Shown here one piece after another: positions 47,962 through 56,933 of a stretch of 64,000 nt of DNA (the stretch's first letter is position 1; the number at the start of each line of letters is the position of its first letter). The DNA comes from Microbacterium oleivorans (GTDB lineage Bacteria > Actinomycetota > Actinomycetes > Actinomycetales > Microbacteriaceae). Position numbers and translations under genes: made by a program. The stretch lies in NCBI RefSeq assembly GCF_001644225.1, contig NZ_LSTV01000001.1, positions 1,118,005 to 1,182,004 of the forward strand, given 5' to 3'. The notes beneath the pieces were generated by a model. The model worked only from the letters and a program-made list of their open reading frames with translations, had not been told where the DNA came from and did not search any database.

Positions 47962-48792
47962 TCAGGCCTCGGGAACGCGCACGGACCCGGTGATCGACGG
48001 TGCGGCGGGATGCGGGTTCGGCGCGAACCACGTGCCCACCTCATCGCCGCGGAGCGCCGCGTGCACGAGATCGGCGCTCGTGACGAGTACCGCGATCCCC
48101 GCAGCGGACGCGAGCCGGGCCGCCGACACCTTGGTGGCCGCTCCCCCGGTGCCGACGCTGTTTACCACGACGGAGCCGAACTGATACCCGGCGAGGTCGT
48201 CACCGAAGTCGACGCGCGTGATGGGGACGGCGCCGGGCTCGTCGGGCGGGCGGGTGTAGAGCGTCTCGATGTCGCTCAGCAGCACGAGTGCGTCGGCCCC
48301 GATCAGCTGGGCGACGAGGGCGGCGAGCCGGTCGTTGTCGCCGAAGCGGATCTCGTGGGTCGCGACAGTGTCGTTCTCGTTGACGATCGGCAGGATCCGC
48401 AGACCCAGCAACCGCTCCATCGCGCGGCGCGCGTTCGAGCGGTGCGTCGGGTTCTCGAGGTCACCCGCCGTCAGCAGGACCTGACCCGCGACGATCTCGA
48501 ACGGGCGCAGCGCCTCCTGGTAGCGGTAGATGAGGACGTTCTGCCCCACCGCGGCCGCCGCCTGCTGCGTGGCGAGGTCGCTCGGACGCGCGTCGAGGAG
48601 CAGGAACGGCATGCCGGTGGCGATGGCACCGGAGGAGACCAGCACCACCTCGGTGCCGCGCGCGTGCGCCTCGGCGAGGGCATCGACGATCGGTCCGATC
48701 TTGCCGGCGTTCTCACCGCTGATCGAGGACGACCCGACCTTCACCACGACACGGCGTGCGCCGGCGAGGCCCGCGCGGTCCTGCAGCGTCAC
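47962..48792 (-). CDS. proB: Glutamate 5-kinase (without PUA domain)
   Basis: 276 residues; phosphorylates glutamate, the first proline step. Amino-acid kinase motifs are [45 protein letters not shown] and [15 protein letters not shown]. The protein ends after the kinase domain; E. coli ProB has an extra C-terminal PUA domain of about 100 residues. The GTG start overlaps the obg stop by four bases (GTGA). Confidence 0.95.
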   Translation of the reverse strand: MTLQDRAGLAGARRVVVKVGSSSISGENAGKIGPIVDALAEAHARGTEVVLVSSGAIATGMPFLLLDARPSDLATQQAAAAVGQNVLIYRYQEALRPFEIVAGQVLLTAGDLENPTHRSNARRAMERLLGLRILPIVNENDTVATHEIRFGDNDRLAALVAQLIGADALVLLSDIETLYTRPPDEPGAVPITRVDFGDDLAGYQFGSVVVNSVGTGGAATKVSAARLASAAGIAVLVTSADLVHAALRGDEVGTWFAPNPHPAAPSITGSVRVPEA

Positions 48793-50294
48793 GACGCGTC
48801 CTCGTCCTCCCCGCGGGCCGCGAGGCGCTCGGACTCGAGCTCGGCGCGGGCCTCGGCCTTCGCATCCATCCGCTCGTGATAGCGGTCACGGCGCTGGGAC
48901 GTCGTCCGACGCGGGTTCAGATCGAGTCGGGGGTCGGTGCCTCGCGGTGCGGTCATGAGCTCGGCCGCGGACCCGAGGGACGGGTGCCAGTCGAACACGA
49001 TGCCGTCACCGGGGCCGATCACCACCGTCGACCCGGCCTGCGCGCCGGCCTTGAAGAGGCCGTCCTCGACGCCCAGCTTCTCGAGGCGGTCCGCCAGGAA
49101 TCCGACGGCCTCCTCGTTCTGGAAGTCGGTCTGCTGCACCCACCGCACCGGCTTGTCGCCGAGGATGCGGTAGATGTTGCCGTACGTGCCGCCCTCGACG
49201 CGGATCTCGAAGTCCTTCGTCGATCCCTTCGGGCGAATCACGACGCGCTCCGGCGCGGGCGCGGCAGCGAGGGCCGCGCGGTGCTCCTCGACGATCTCGC
49301 CGAGCGCGAAGGTCAGCTGACGCAGACCGTCGCGGCTGACGGTCGAGATGTCGAACACGCGGAAGCCGCGCGCTTCGAGCTCGGGCCGGACGAGGTCGGC
49401 GAGGTCCTTCGCCTCCGGGACGTCGAGCTTGTTGAGTGCGACGAGCTGCGGACGCTCCAGCAGGGGCACCTGGCCCTCGGGCACGGGGTAGGCCCCGAGC
49501 TCGGCGAGGATCACGTCGAGGTCGCTGAGAGGATCGCGACCGGGCTCGAGCGTCGCGCAGTCGAGGACGTGCACGAGCGCCGTGCAGCGTTCGACGTGGC
49601 GCAGGAACTCGAGTCCGAGACCCTTGCCCTCGCTGGCGCCCTCGATGAGGCCGGGCACGTCGGCGACGGTGTACCGCGCATCGCCGGCCTGGACGACCCC
49701 GAGGTTCGGGTGGAGCGTCGTGAACGGGTAGTCGGCGATCTTGGGCCGCGCGGCGGAGATCGCCGCGATCAGGCTCGACTTGCCGGCGGACGGGAAGCCC
49801 ACGAGGGCGACGTCAGCGACCGTCTTCAGCTCGAGGTGGACATCCCCCTCCCAGCCGGGCGTGCCGAGCAGCGCGAAGCCGGGGGCCTTGCGCTTGGGGT
49901 TCGCGAGCGCTGCGTTGCCGAGACCGCCCTGCCCGCCCGGCGCGACCACGAAGCGGATGCCGGGGGTCGCCATGTCGATGAGGGTTTCACCGTTGTCGTC
50001 TTTGACGACCGTGCCGACCGGGACGGTGAGCTCGAGGGGCTCGCCGTTCGCGCCGGAGCGGTGATCGCCCATGCCGAACCCGCCGTTGCCGGCCGAGCGG
50101 TGCGGCGAGTGGTGGTATGACAGGAGCGTCGTCACCTGCGGGTCGGAGACGAGGACGATGTCACCGCCGTGCCCACCGTTGCCGCCATCGGGGCCGGCGA
50201 GCGGCTTGAACTTCTCACGCTTGACAGAGACGCAGCCGTTGCCGCCCTTGCCCGCGCGCAGATGCAGCGTCACGCGGTCGACGAACGTCACCAT
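48789..50294 (-). CDS. obg: GTPase ObgE/CgtA
   Basis: 501-residue ribosome-associated GTPase for 50S assembly and stress control. The glycine-rich Obg domain ([27 protein letters not shown]) is followed by the G domain ([23 protein letters not shown]), an OCT domain ([15 protein letters not shown]), and a charged tail rich in Arg and Glu. The ATG at 50294 has TAGGAG upstream. It follows rplU-rpmA, the usual arrangement, but with an intrinsic terminator in between. Confidence 0.97.
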   Translation of the reverse strand: MVTFVDRVTLHLRAGKGGNGCVSVKREKFKPLAGPDGGNGGHGGDIVLVSDPQVTTLLSYHHSPHRSAGNGGFGMGDHRSGANGEPLELTVPVGTVVKDDNGETLIDMATPGIRFVVAPGGQGGLGNAALANPKRKAPGFALLGTPGWEGDVHLELKTVADVALVGFPSAGKSSLIAAISAARPKIADYPFTTLHPNLGVVQAGDARYTVADVPGLIEGASEGKGLGLEFLRHVERCTALVHVLDCATLEPGRDPLSDLDVILAELGAYPVPEGQVPLLERPQLVALNKLDVPEAKDLADLVRPELEARGFRVFDISTVSRDGLRQLTFALGEIVEEHRAALAAAPAPERVVIRPKGSTKDFEIRVEGGTYGNIYRILGDKPVRWVQQTDFQNEEAVGFLADRLEKLGVEDGLFKAGAQAGSTVVIGPGDGIVFDWHPSLGSAAELMTAPRGTDPRLDLNPRRTTSQRRDRYHERMDAKAEARAELESERLAARGEDEDAS

Positions 50295-50319
50295 GCGATG
50301 TCTCCTATCAGGGGAAAAG

Positions 50320-50349
50320 ACGAGGGGCGGGCCGTAGCCCGCCCCTCGT
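50320..50349 (-). terminator. Terminator or attenuator between rpmA and obg
   Basis: A 13-base-pair perfect stem (ACGAGGGGCGGGC and its complement, four-base loop) followed on the minus strand by CTTTT. Read-through would allow lower expression of obg-proB than of the ribosomal genes. Confidence 0.88.
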
Positions 50350-50365
50350 GAAGGATTGCGTCCGA

Positions 50366-50623
50366 TTACTCGGCGACCGACACGATGTTGACGACCTTGC
50401 GGCCGCCCTTCGTGCCGAACTCGACCGCGCCCGCGGCCAGCGCGAACAGCGTGTCGTCGCCACCGCGGCCGACACCGGCGCCCGGGTGGAAGTGGGTGCC
50501 GCGCTGACGGACGATGATCTCGCCGGCGAGGACCTGCTGGCCGCCGAAACGCTTCACGCCGAGGCGCTGTGCGTTGGAGTCACGACCGTTACGGGTGGAG
50601 CTTGCGCCCTTTTTGTGTGCCAT
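50366..50623 (-). CDS. rpmA: 50S ribosomal protein L27
   Basis: 85 residues starting [20 protein letters not shown], the canonical L27 N terminus that reaches the peptidyl-transferase centre. No cleavable extension of the Firmicutes type is present. It is 21 bases downstream of rplU. Confidence 0.98.
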   Translation of the reverse strand: MAHKKGASSTRNGRDSNAQRLGVKRFGGQQVLAGEIIVRQRGTHFHPGAGVGRGGDDTLFALAAGAVEFGTKGGRKVVNIVSVAE

Positions 50624-50644
50624 CTCTCGTGTCCTCTCGGCTTC

Positions 50645-50953
50645 TTACTTGATGCCGGTGATCTTGACGCGCGTGAGGTCCTGGCGGTGGCCCTGGCGCT
50701 TCTTGTAGCCGGTCTTGTTCTTGAACTTCTGGATGACGATCTTCGGGCCGCGCTCCTCGCCGAGGACCTCGGCGGTGACCTTGACCTTCGCGAGCTTGTC
50801 GGCGTCGGTCGTCACGGCATCGCCGTCGACGAACAGGACGGCGGGGAGCTCGATCTTGTCGCCGACCTTCGCCGCCTGACGGTCGAGGACGACGATGGTG
50901 CCGACCTGGACCTTCTCCTGACGGCCACCGGCGCGCACAACTGCGTAAACCAC
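50645..50953 (-). CDS. rplU: 50S ribosomal protein L21
   Basis: 102 residues from a GTG at 50953 with AAGGTG upstream. Typical L21 blocks are [20 protein letters not shown] and [15 protein letters not shown] ([16 protein letters not shown]). First gene of rplU-rpmA-(obg-proB), transcribed from a promoter about 120 bases upstream. Confidence 0.97.
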   Translation of the reverse strand: MVYAVVRAGGRQEKVQVGTIVVLDRQAAKVGDKIELPAVLFVDGDAVTTDADKLAKVKVTAEVLGEERGPKIVIQKFKNKTGYKKRQGHRQDLTRVKITGIK

Positions 50954-51074
50954 TTCACACCTTGTTTCTTCTGTGGAGCGCTCGGCTCCGATTGTCTGAT
51001 GAGACTGGAAGTCGTGGTGCGGAAGCCAGGCTCTGCGTCGCAACTGCCTGCGACACGTGACGCACCAAGGAGCC

Positions 51075-51103
51075 AGAATACCCGATCGCCGCAGTGAGGG
51101 CAA
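51075..51103 (-). promoter_or_regulatory. rplU operon promoter
   Basis: TTGCCC (51098-51103), a 17-base spacer and TATTCT (51075-51080) form one of the best -35/-10 pairs in the window. The leader to the rplU GTG is about 115 bases, long enough for L21-type leader control, which I infer but cannot show. Confidence 0.75.
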
Positions 51104-51152
51104 AAGCTCGGCCCGGCGCGCCGCGGCCGGTCCCCCTCGCGCGGTGCGGTCA

Positions 51153-51158
51153 TATGAT
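51153..51158 (+). promoter_or_regulatory. Putative -10 element of the DUF4031 gene (leaderless)
   Basis: TATGAT ends six bases before the ATG at 51165. Confidence 0.55.
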
Positions 51159-51164
51159 CGGCGG

Positions 51165-51437
51165 ATGGCCATCCTCGTCGACTCCGCGATGTGGCCGGCG
51201 CACGGCAGGCTCTGGGCCCACATGGTCTCGGACAGCGACCTCGACGAGCTCCACGCCTTCGCGGCGACCCACGGCATCCCGCCCCGCGCCTTCGATCGCG
51301 ACCATTACGACGTCCCCGAGGACGCGATCGACCGCCTCGTGGCGGGCGGTGCGGAGCGCGTGAGTGCGCACGACCTCGTCCGTCGGCTGATCGCCTCGGG
51401 ACTGCGCGTCACCGCCCGCGAGCGCCGCGGACGGTGA
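51165..51437 (+). CDS. DUF4031 domain-containing protein
   Basis: 90 residues. [22 protein letters not shown] and [20 protein letters not shown] are typical of the actinobacterial DUF4031 family. The conserved WPAHG, HMVSD and DRDHYD blocks suggest a small enzyme, but no function is established that I know of. It is monocistronic, divergent from rplU, and ends nine bases from the convergent RNase gene. Confidence 0.85.
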   Translation: MAILVDSAMWPAHGRLWAHMVSDSDLDELHAFAATHGIPPRAFDRDHYDVPEDAIDRLVAGGAERVSAHDLVRRLIASGLRVTARERRGR

Positions 51438-51446
51438 CGTGCGAGA

Positions 51447-53810
51447 TCAGTCCTCGGTCGGGGTCTGGACGGGCGTGCCGGTCAGCGCGGCGGTCGTGAC
51501 GCGACGACGCGCGCGCCCCTGACCGGGCGCCTTCGGCTCGGGCAGCGCCTCGAGCACCGAGTCGAGCAGGCGGTCGGCGTCGGTCTTGGCGGGCTCCGCT
51601 TTCTTGCGACGCGGGCGCTTGGGCCGCTCGGGACGCTCGGCGACGGGCTCCTCCGCGACGACGGCGGCAGGCTCCTCGTGCGGCTGGATGGTGGATGCCG
51701 CGATCTGCGCGAGCGCGGACTTCACGCCCTCGGTGATCACGTGCGTGCCACCGGGTGCCGGCGCGGTGGCGGCACCGTTCTGCGCCGGCGCGGAGCCGCC
51801 GTTCTGACGCGGGCGCCGGTTGTTGCCGTTGCCGTTGCCTCCGCCCGACGAAGTGCGGTGCTTGACGACCGGGTCGTGGTGCACGATGACGCCGCGACCG
51901 GCGCACACCTCGCACGCCTCACTGAAGGTCTCGAGCAGCCCGAGGCCGATCTTCTTGCGGGTCATCTGCACGAGGCCGAGCGAGGTGACCTCGGCGACCT
52001 GGTGCTTCGTCCGGTCGCGGCTCAGGCACTCGACGAGGCGGCGCAGGACGAGGTCGCGGTTGGACTCGAGCACCATGTCGATGAAGTCGACGACGATGAT
52101 GCCGCCGATGTCGCGCAGCCGCAGCTGGCGGACGATCTCCTCCGCAGCCTCGAGGTTGTTCTTGGTGACGGTCTCCTCGAGGTTGCCACCCGTGCCGACG
52201 AACTTGCCGGTGTTGACGTCGACGACCGTCATGGCCTCGGTGCGGTCGATGACGAGCGATCCGCCGGAGGGCAGCCACACCTTGCGATCGAGCGCCTTCT
52301 CGATCTGCTCCGTCACGCGGAACACGTCGAACGGGTCCTGCTCCCCCTCGTACTTCTCGATGCGCTCGAGCAGGTCGGGGGCGACGCCGGTGAGGTAGGA
52401 CGTGATCGTCTGGTAGGCCTCATCGCCCTGGATGAGCATCTTGCGGAAGTCCTCGTTGAAGACGTCGCGGACGATCTTGACGAGCAGGTCGGGCTCGGAG
52501 TGCAGGAGCGCGGGCGCCTGGCCCGTCTGGGCCTGCGTGCTGATGTGCTCCCACTGCGAGGTGAGGCGCTGCACGTCGCGGATGAGCTGCTCCTCGGTGG
52601 CCCCCTCCGCCGCGGTGCGCACGATGACGCCCGAGGACTCCGGGAGGACCTCCTTGAGGATCTTCTTGAGGCGGGCGCGCTCGGTGTCGGGGAGCTTGCG
52701 CGAGATGCCGTTCATCGCGCCGCCGGGCACGTACACGAGGTAGCGGCCGGGGAGCGAGATCTGGCTGGTCAGGCGCGCACCCTTGTGACCGACGGGGTCC
52801 TTGGTGACCTGTACGAGGACGCGGTCGCCGGACTTGAGGGCGAGTTCGATCCGGCGCGGCTGGTTGCCGGTCTCGACGGCATCCCAGTCCACCTCGCCGG
52901 AGTACAGCACGGCGTTGCGACCGCGACCGATGTCGACGAAGGCCGCCTCCATGCTGGGGAGCACGTTCTGCACGCGGCCGAGGTAGACGTTGCCGATGAG
53001 GGAGGCGTCCTGGTTGCGCGCGACGTAGTGCTCGACGAGGACGTTGTCCTCGAGCACGGCGATCTGGATGCGGCCGCCGCGCGAACGGACGATCATGTCG
53101 CGGTCGACCGACTCGCGGCGCGCGAGGAACTCCGCCTCGGTGACGACGGCGCGCCGACGGCCCGCCTCCCGTCCGTCGCGGCGACGCTGCTTCTTGGCCT
53201 CGAGGCGCGTCGAACCCTTGATGCGCTGCGGCTCGGTGATGACCTCGACGACACGACGACGCGGCGCCGCGGGCTCGTCGTTCTGCTCGGACGTGTTACC
53301 GCCGCCGCGCCGGCGGTTGCGGCGACGCGATCCCCCGGATGCCTCGGCTCCGGCGTCGTCGCGGTCGTCACGCTCGTCGCGCGGCAGAGCCGGGAGCGGG
53401 GCGACCTCGGGGGCGTAGAAGTGCAGCGCGGTCGACACCGCGGAGACGAACTGCTCGGGGAGCAGGCCGAGGCTCACGGCGGTGGGGATCGCGGGAGCGG
53501 CGGGCTCTTCCGGTGCCGCCGGCGCTTCCGCCGCGGGCGTCTCGGTCACGGGCGCCTCCGCCGCGGACGCCTCGGTCACGGGCGCCTCTTCGGCGGGCGC
53601 CTCTTCGACGGGAGCCTCGGCGGCCGGAGCCACCTCGGCGGGGGCCTCGACCTCGACGGTCGCGTCCGCGGGCGCGTCCTCGGTCGGCTCGGCGGGCTGC
53701 GACTCCGCCTCGACGAGCTGACCGGTCTCGGTCCCGCCGTCGGCGTCGTGAGGCGTCAGAACGCCCTCGGTCGCACCGGATGCTGTCGTGTCGTTCGTCT
53801 CATCTGCCAT
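51447..53810 (-). CDS. rne: Ribonuclease E/G
   Basis: 787 residues. An N-terminal acidic extension (about 1-240) has Pro/Ala/Glu repeats such as APVTEASAAEAPVTETPAAE and an Arg-rich RRRNRRRGGG patch. The S1 domain follows (LIGNVYLGRVQNVLPSMEAAFVD), then the catalytic core with the metal-binding Asp in VVDVNTGKFVG and D in VVDFIDM, and the zinc-link CEVCAGRG. A Gly/Asn-rich and a basic C-terminal tail end the protein. The insertion pattern is that of actinobacterial RNase E/G, which starts mRNA decay and rRNA processing. Confidence 0.96.
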   Translation of the reverse strand: MADETNDTTASGATEGVLTPHDADGGTETGQLVEAESQPAEPTEDAPADATVEVEAPAEVAPAAEAPVEEAPAEEAPVTEASAAEAPVTETPAAEAPAAPEEPAAPAIPTAVSLGLLPEQFVSAVSTALHFYAPEVAPLPALPRDERDDRDDAGAEASGGSRRRNRRRGGGNTSEQNDEPAAPRRRVVEVITEPQRIKGSTRLEAKKQRRRDGREAGRRRAVVTEAEFLARRESVDRDMIVRSRGGRIQIAVLEDNVLVEHYVARNQDASLIGNVYLGRVQNVLPSMEAAFVDIGRGRNAVLYSGEVDWDAVETGNQPRRIELALKSGDRVLVQVTKDPVGHKGARLTSQISLPGRYLVYVPGGAMNGISRKLPDTERARLKKILKEVLPESSGVIVRTAAEGATEEQLIRDVQRLTSQWEHISTQAQTGQAPALLHSEPDLLVKIVRDVFNEDFRKMLIQGDEAYQTITSYLTGVAPDLLERIEKYEGEQDPFDVFRVTEQIEKALDRKVWLPSGGSLVIDRTEAMTVVDVNTGKFVGTGGNLEETVTKNNLEAAEEIVRQLRLRDIGGIIVVDFIDMVLESNRDLVLRRLVECLSRDRTKHQVAEVTSLGLVQMTRKKIGLGLLETFSEACEVCAGRGVIVHHDPVVKHRTSSGGGNGNGNNRRPRQNGGSAPAQNGAATAPAPGGTHVITEGVKSALAQIAASTIQPHEEPAAVVAEEPVAERPERPKRPRRKKAEPAKTDADRLLDSVLEALPEPKAPGQGRARRRVTTAALTGTPVQTPTED

Positions 53811-54019
53811 CTCTGGCTTACTCCCAGCCGACGGCTCCGCGTGCCGTCCGGCGAAAATCGGGCGGCTCCGCTCCGGTTTCGGAGGTGTGCCGCGAACTCA
53901 TCTGGTCTGCAGCCGATCCCCGCACTCGCGGCGGGGTGATGCTGCGCGGGCGTTGCTCGCCCGAAGTCTTCTGGTGACATCCTGGCGGCGCGGCCGCGGG
54001 GACGTCGACCCCCATTATC
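53811..54019 (-). promoter_or_regulatory. Long structured 5' leader and promoter of rne
   Basis: The start codon lies about 195 bases downstream of GATAAT (54014-54019), the likely -10. No coding frame fits the leader. It contains at least two hairpins, CGGGCG/CGCCCG (53947-53952 with 53958-53963) and CCCCGC/GCGGGG (53918-53923 with 53931-53936). RNase E controls its own leader in enterics; similar feedback here is possible. From 54020 to 54099 I see nothing distinct. Confidence 0.5.
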
Positions 54020-54099
54020 CCACTTCCCGAGCCGGAGCCGTGACCGACGCCCTCGGATATGCACGGCCGGCGCCTCAGAGAGCGGATCACGCGCGGTGC

Positions 54100-54105
54100 G
54101 ATAAT
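54100..54105 (+). promoter_or_regulatory. Putative -10 element of the VKOR gene (leaderless)
   Basis: GATAAT ends seven bases before the ATG at 54113. Confidence 0.5.
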
Positions 54106-54112
54106 CGCCCGC

Positions 54113-54718
54113 ATGCCCTCCCCGAGCCGCACCTCCCGCCCGACCGTCTTCGCCCTGTGGCTCATCTTCGCCGGCGTCGTGGGCTGGTTCGCCGCCTTCC
54201 AGCTGACCACCGAGCGCTTCCATCTCCTCGAGAATCCCGGGTCGGCGGCATCCTGCGACATCAGCCTGCTCGTCCAATGCGGCAAGAACCTCGAATCGGC
54301 GCAGGGGTCGGTGTTCGGGTTCCCGAACCCGATCCTCGGCCTGACGGGCTGGGTCGCGCCGATCGTCGTCGGTGCGGCGCTGCTCGCCGGCGCGCGCTTC
54401 GCGCGATGGTTCTGGGTGCTGTTCGGGCTCGGAGTCACCGCCGCCTTCGCCTTCGTCCTCTGGCTCATCTCGCAGAGCATCTTCGTGCTCGCGACCCTCT
54501 GCCCCTGGTGCATGGTCACGTGGTCGGTGACGATCCCGACGTTCTTCGCCGTCGCCGTGCATCTGGTGCGGGTCGGCGCGCTGCCGGCCTCCGCTGCCGC
54601 GCGCCGTCGCGCGGACGCTTTGATGGCGTGGACGCCGCTCATGGCGATCGTCGCCTTCGCCATCATCGGGGTGGTCGCGCAGGTGCAGCTCGACTGGATC
54701 TCGGAGTTCACCCGCTGA
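54113..54718 (+). CDS. Vitamin K epoxide reductase (VKOR) family protein
   Basis: 201 residues with four to five membrane segments. The shuttle cysteines Cys48 and Cys56 and the active-site pair Cys130-Pro-Trp-Cys133 (LATLCPWCMV) are all present. Bacterial VKOR reoxidises DsbA-like proteins using quinones and stands in for DsbB, supporting disulfide formation outside the cell. No fused thioredoxin domain is present. Monocistronic; ends at a terminator shared with ndk. Confidence 0.94.
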   Translation: MPSPSRTSRPTVFALWLIFAGVVGWFAAFQLTTERFHLLENPGSAASCDISLLVQCGKNLESAQGSVFGFPNPILGLTGWVAPIVVGAALLAGARFARWFWVLFGLGVTAAFAFVLWLISQSIFVLATLCPWCMVTWSVTIPTFFAVAVHLVRVGALPASAAARRRADALMAWTPLMAIVAFAIIGVVAQVQLDWISEFTR

Positions 54719-54726
54719 CACGACGA

Positions 54727-54756
54727 AGCGCCCGCCCCGATGACGGGACGGGCGCT
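54727..54756. terminator. Shared terminator between VKOR gene and ndk
   Basis: AGCGCCCG-C-CCCG pairs with CGGG-A-CGGGCGCT around a four-base loop. It lies eight bases after the VKOR stop and 14 bases beyond the convergent ndk stop, so it can serve both. Confidence 0.85.
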
Positions 54757-54770
54757 CTCGTGGATCCGGG

Positions 54771-55187
54771 TCAGTCGAACCAGATGGCGAGCTCGCGGTT
54801 CGCGGACTCGACGCTGTCGCTGCCGTGGACGAGGTTCTGCTGGACGGCGAGACCCCAGTCGCGGCCGAAGTCGCCGCGGATGGTGCCCGGTGCCGCCGTG
54901 GTCGGGTCGGTGGTGCCGGCCAGGGAGCGGAACCCCTCGATGACGCGGTTGCCGGCGAGGCGGATGGCGACCGAGGGCCCCGACATCATGAACTCGAGCA
55001 GCGGCTCGTAGAAGGGCTTGCCGGCGTGCTCGGCGTAGTGCTGCTCGAGACGCTCACGGTCGGGCTCGACGAGGCGGATGTCGACGAGCGAGTACCCCTT
55101 CGCCTCGATGCGGGCGAGGATCGCGCCGGTGAGTCCGCGGGCGACCCCGTCGGGCTTCACCAGGACGAGGGTCTGTTCGGTGGCCAT
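54771..55187 (-). CDS. ndk: Nucleoside diphosphate kinase
   Basis: 138 residues; transfers the gamma phosphate between nucleoside triphosphates. The active His121 lies in NLVHGSDSVESA; TLVLVKPDGVARGL and the Kpn-loop region are intact. It follows the DUF4233 gene by one base and is the last gene of ileS-folC-DUF4233-ndk, a widely conserved actinobacterial order. Confidence 0.98.
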   Translation of the reverse strand: MATEQTLVLVKPDGVARGLTGAILARIEAKGYSLVDIRLVEPDRERLEQHYAEHAGKPFYEPLLEFMMSGPSVAIRLAGNRVIEGFRSLAGTTDPTTAAPGTIRGDFGRDWGLAVQQNLVHGSDSVESANRELAIWFD

Positions 55188-55188
55188 G

Positions 55189-55584
55189 TCAGTCTCCGTT
55201 CTTCTCCGCCTCGGCGGCGAGTGAGGCGTTGCGCGCATCGAGCGCGCCGCCCTTGATGGTGCCATAGACGTACAACGCGCCGAAAACGGCCGTCGCGATG
55301 AGGAGCGCGGGCACGAGGATCGCCCCGAGCGCGATGACGACCTGCAGGGCGCCGCCGGCGATGACCGCCCAGCGGTACCGGGTGACCCCTGCGAGGGCGA
55401 TCATCAGGAGGCCGAGGACGACGCCGCCGACGATCCCCCACCACGGCTCGATGCCCTCGGGCAGCGCGCGCAGGCCGTAGACCGCGAGACCGGCGAGGAA
55501 CGCGACGATCGACTCGAAACCGAGGATGACCGAGAGGAGCGATTCCCGAGCGCCGCGCCGGCGGCGCACGCGCGGCCCGCTCAC
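55189..55584 (-). CDS. DUF4233 membrane protein
   Basis: 131 residues, four membrane helices after a basic N terminus (GPRVRRRRGARESLLSVIL). The GTG start overlaps the folC stop by four bases (GTGA). The family is found almost always between folC and ndk in actinobacteria. Function unknown; translational coupling with folC suggests linked expression. Confidence 0.88.
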   Translation of the reverse strand: MSGPRVRRRRGARESLLSVILGFESIVAFLAGLAVYGLRALPEGIEPWWGIVGGVVLGLLMIALAGVTRYRWAVIAGGALQVVIALGAILVPALLIATAVFGALYVYGTIKGGALDARNASLAAEAEKNGD

Positions 55585-56933
55585 GCCTCGTACCCCGACT
55601 TCCAGTCCTCCGCCTCGGCGAGCACGACGGCTTCGCCGGCGAGCACGACGCTGCCGGCGATGACGACGGCCCGGCGGTCGGATGCCGCGGCCCACGCACG
55701 CGCGGCCTCGGCTGCCTCGGCGAGGTCGCGGTGGACCGTCACGGGTGTCTCGGTCTGCTCGACGAGGTCGGCGACGGCATCCGGTTCCTCCGCCCGGTCG
55801 GACTCGGGCGCCGTGGCGAACACGTGCGCGACGGCGGGCGCGAGCGTGCCGACGATGCCTGCGACGTCCTTATCGGCGAAGGCGCCGAGAACGAGGCCCC
55901 ACTCGTCGAAGTCGAACGACTCGCCGAGCGCTGCGACGAGCGATCGCGCGCCATGCGGATTGTGGGCGCTGTCCACGAGCACGGTGGGCGCGACTCCCAC
56001 GAGCTGCAGGCGCCCCGGCGAAGTGGCGGCACCGAGTCCGTCGGCCAGCACATCGGGGGCGATCGGCTGCGTGCCACCGCCGATGAGCGACTCGACCGCG
56101 GCGATCGCGAGGGCGGCGTTGCGCCCCTGGTGCGCGCCGTAAAGGGGCAGATACAGCTCCTCATAGGTCGCGGCGAGTCCGCGGACCGTGAGCAGCTGAC
56201 CGCCGACCGCGAGCTTCTGGTCGAGCAGGCCGAACTGCTCGCCCTCGACGGCCAGGGACGCGCCCTGAGCCCGCGCGGCCGTCGTCAGCACGCTGAGGGC
56301 CGCGGGCTGCTGCGCCGCCGAGACGGCAGCCGCGTTCGGCTTGATGATCCCGGCCTTCACCGTCGCGATCTCGGCGATCGTGTCGCCGAGCTTGTCGGCG
56401 TGGTCGATGTCGATGGGGGCGAAGACCGCGACGTCGCCGTCGGCCGTGTTCGTCGAGTCCCACGCGCCGCCCATGCCCACCTCGATCACGGCGACGTCCA
56501 CGGGGGCGTCGGCGAACGAGACGAAGGCGAGCACGGTGAGCAGCTCGAAGAAGGTGAGCGGCGGCTCGCCCTTGCCATCGAGCTCCCCGTCCACCAGCGC
56601 GACGATCGGGGCGATCTCGTCCCACGCGTCGGCGACCGCGGCATCGGCGATCGGCTCGCCGTCGATCATGATCCGCTCCGTGAACCGCTCGAGGTGAGGG
56701 CTGGTGAACAGCCCCGTGCGCAGTCCGTGGGCGCGCACGATCGATTCCGCGATGCGGCTCGTCGACGTCTTGCCGTTCGTGCCCGTCACGTGGATGACGC
56801 GGTAGGTCCGCTGCGGATCGCCGAGGAGCTCGAGGGCGCGGCGGGTGCGCTCGACGCGGGGCTCGACCCACCTCTCGCCCTGCCGCTGCAGGAGCGCCGC
56901 GTACACGGCATCCGCTCGGGTCCGGTCGCTCAT
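55581..56933 (-). CDS. folC: Dihydrofolate synthase/folylpolyglutamate synthase
   Basis: 450 residues of the Mur ligase-like family: P-loop [13 protein letters not shown], the [13 protein letters not shown] block, [10 protein letters not shown] and [13 protein letters not shown]. It adds glutamate to dihydropteroate or folates. The start overlaps the ileS stop by four bases (ATGA). Confidence 0.95.
   Translation of the reverse strand: MSDRTRADAVYAALLQRQGERWVEPRVERTRRALELLGDPQRTYRVIHVTGTNGKTSTSRIAESIVRAHGLRTGLFTSPHLERFTERIMIDGEPIADAAVADAWDEIAPIVALVDGELDGKGEPPLTFFELLTVLAFVSFADAPVDVAVIEVGMGGAWDSTNTADGDVAVFAPIDIDHADKLGDTIAEIATVKAGIIKPNAAAVSAAQQPAALSVLTTAARAQGASLAVEGEQFGLLDQKLAVGGQLLTVRGLAATYEELYLPLYGAHQGRNAALAIAAVESLIGGGTQPIAPDVLADGLGAATSPGRLQLVGVAPTVLVDSAHNPHGARSLVAALGESFDFDEWGLVLGAFADKDVAGIVGTLAPAVAHVFATAPESDRAEEPDAVADLVEQTETPVTVHRDLAEAAEAARAWAAASDRRAVVIAGSVVLAGEAVVLAEAEDWKSGYEA

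Noticed and set aside
53520..53680. Repetitive DNA in the 5' part of rne as a possible tandem repeat array
   Set aside because: These are degenerate Pro/Ala/Glu codon repeats of the disordered N-terminal extension, not a CRISPR or mobile repeat.
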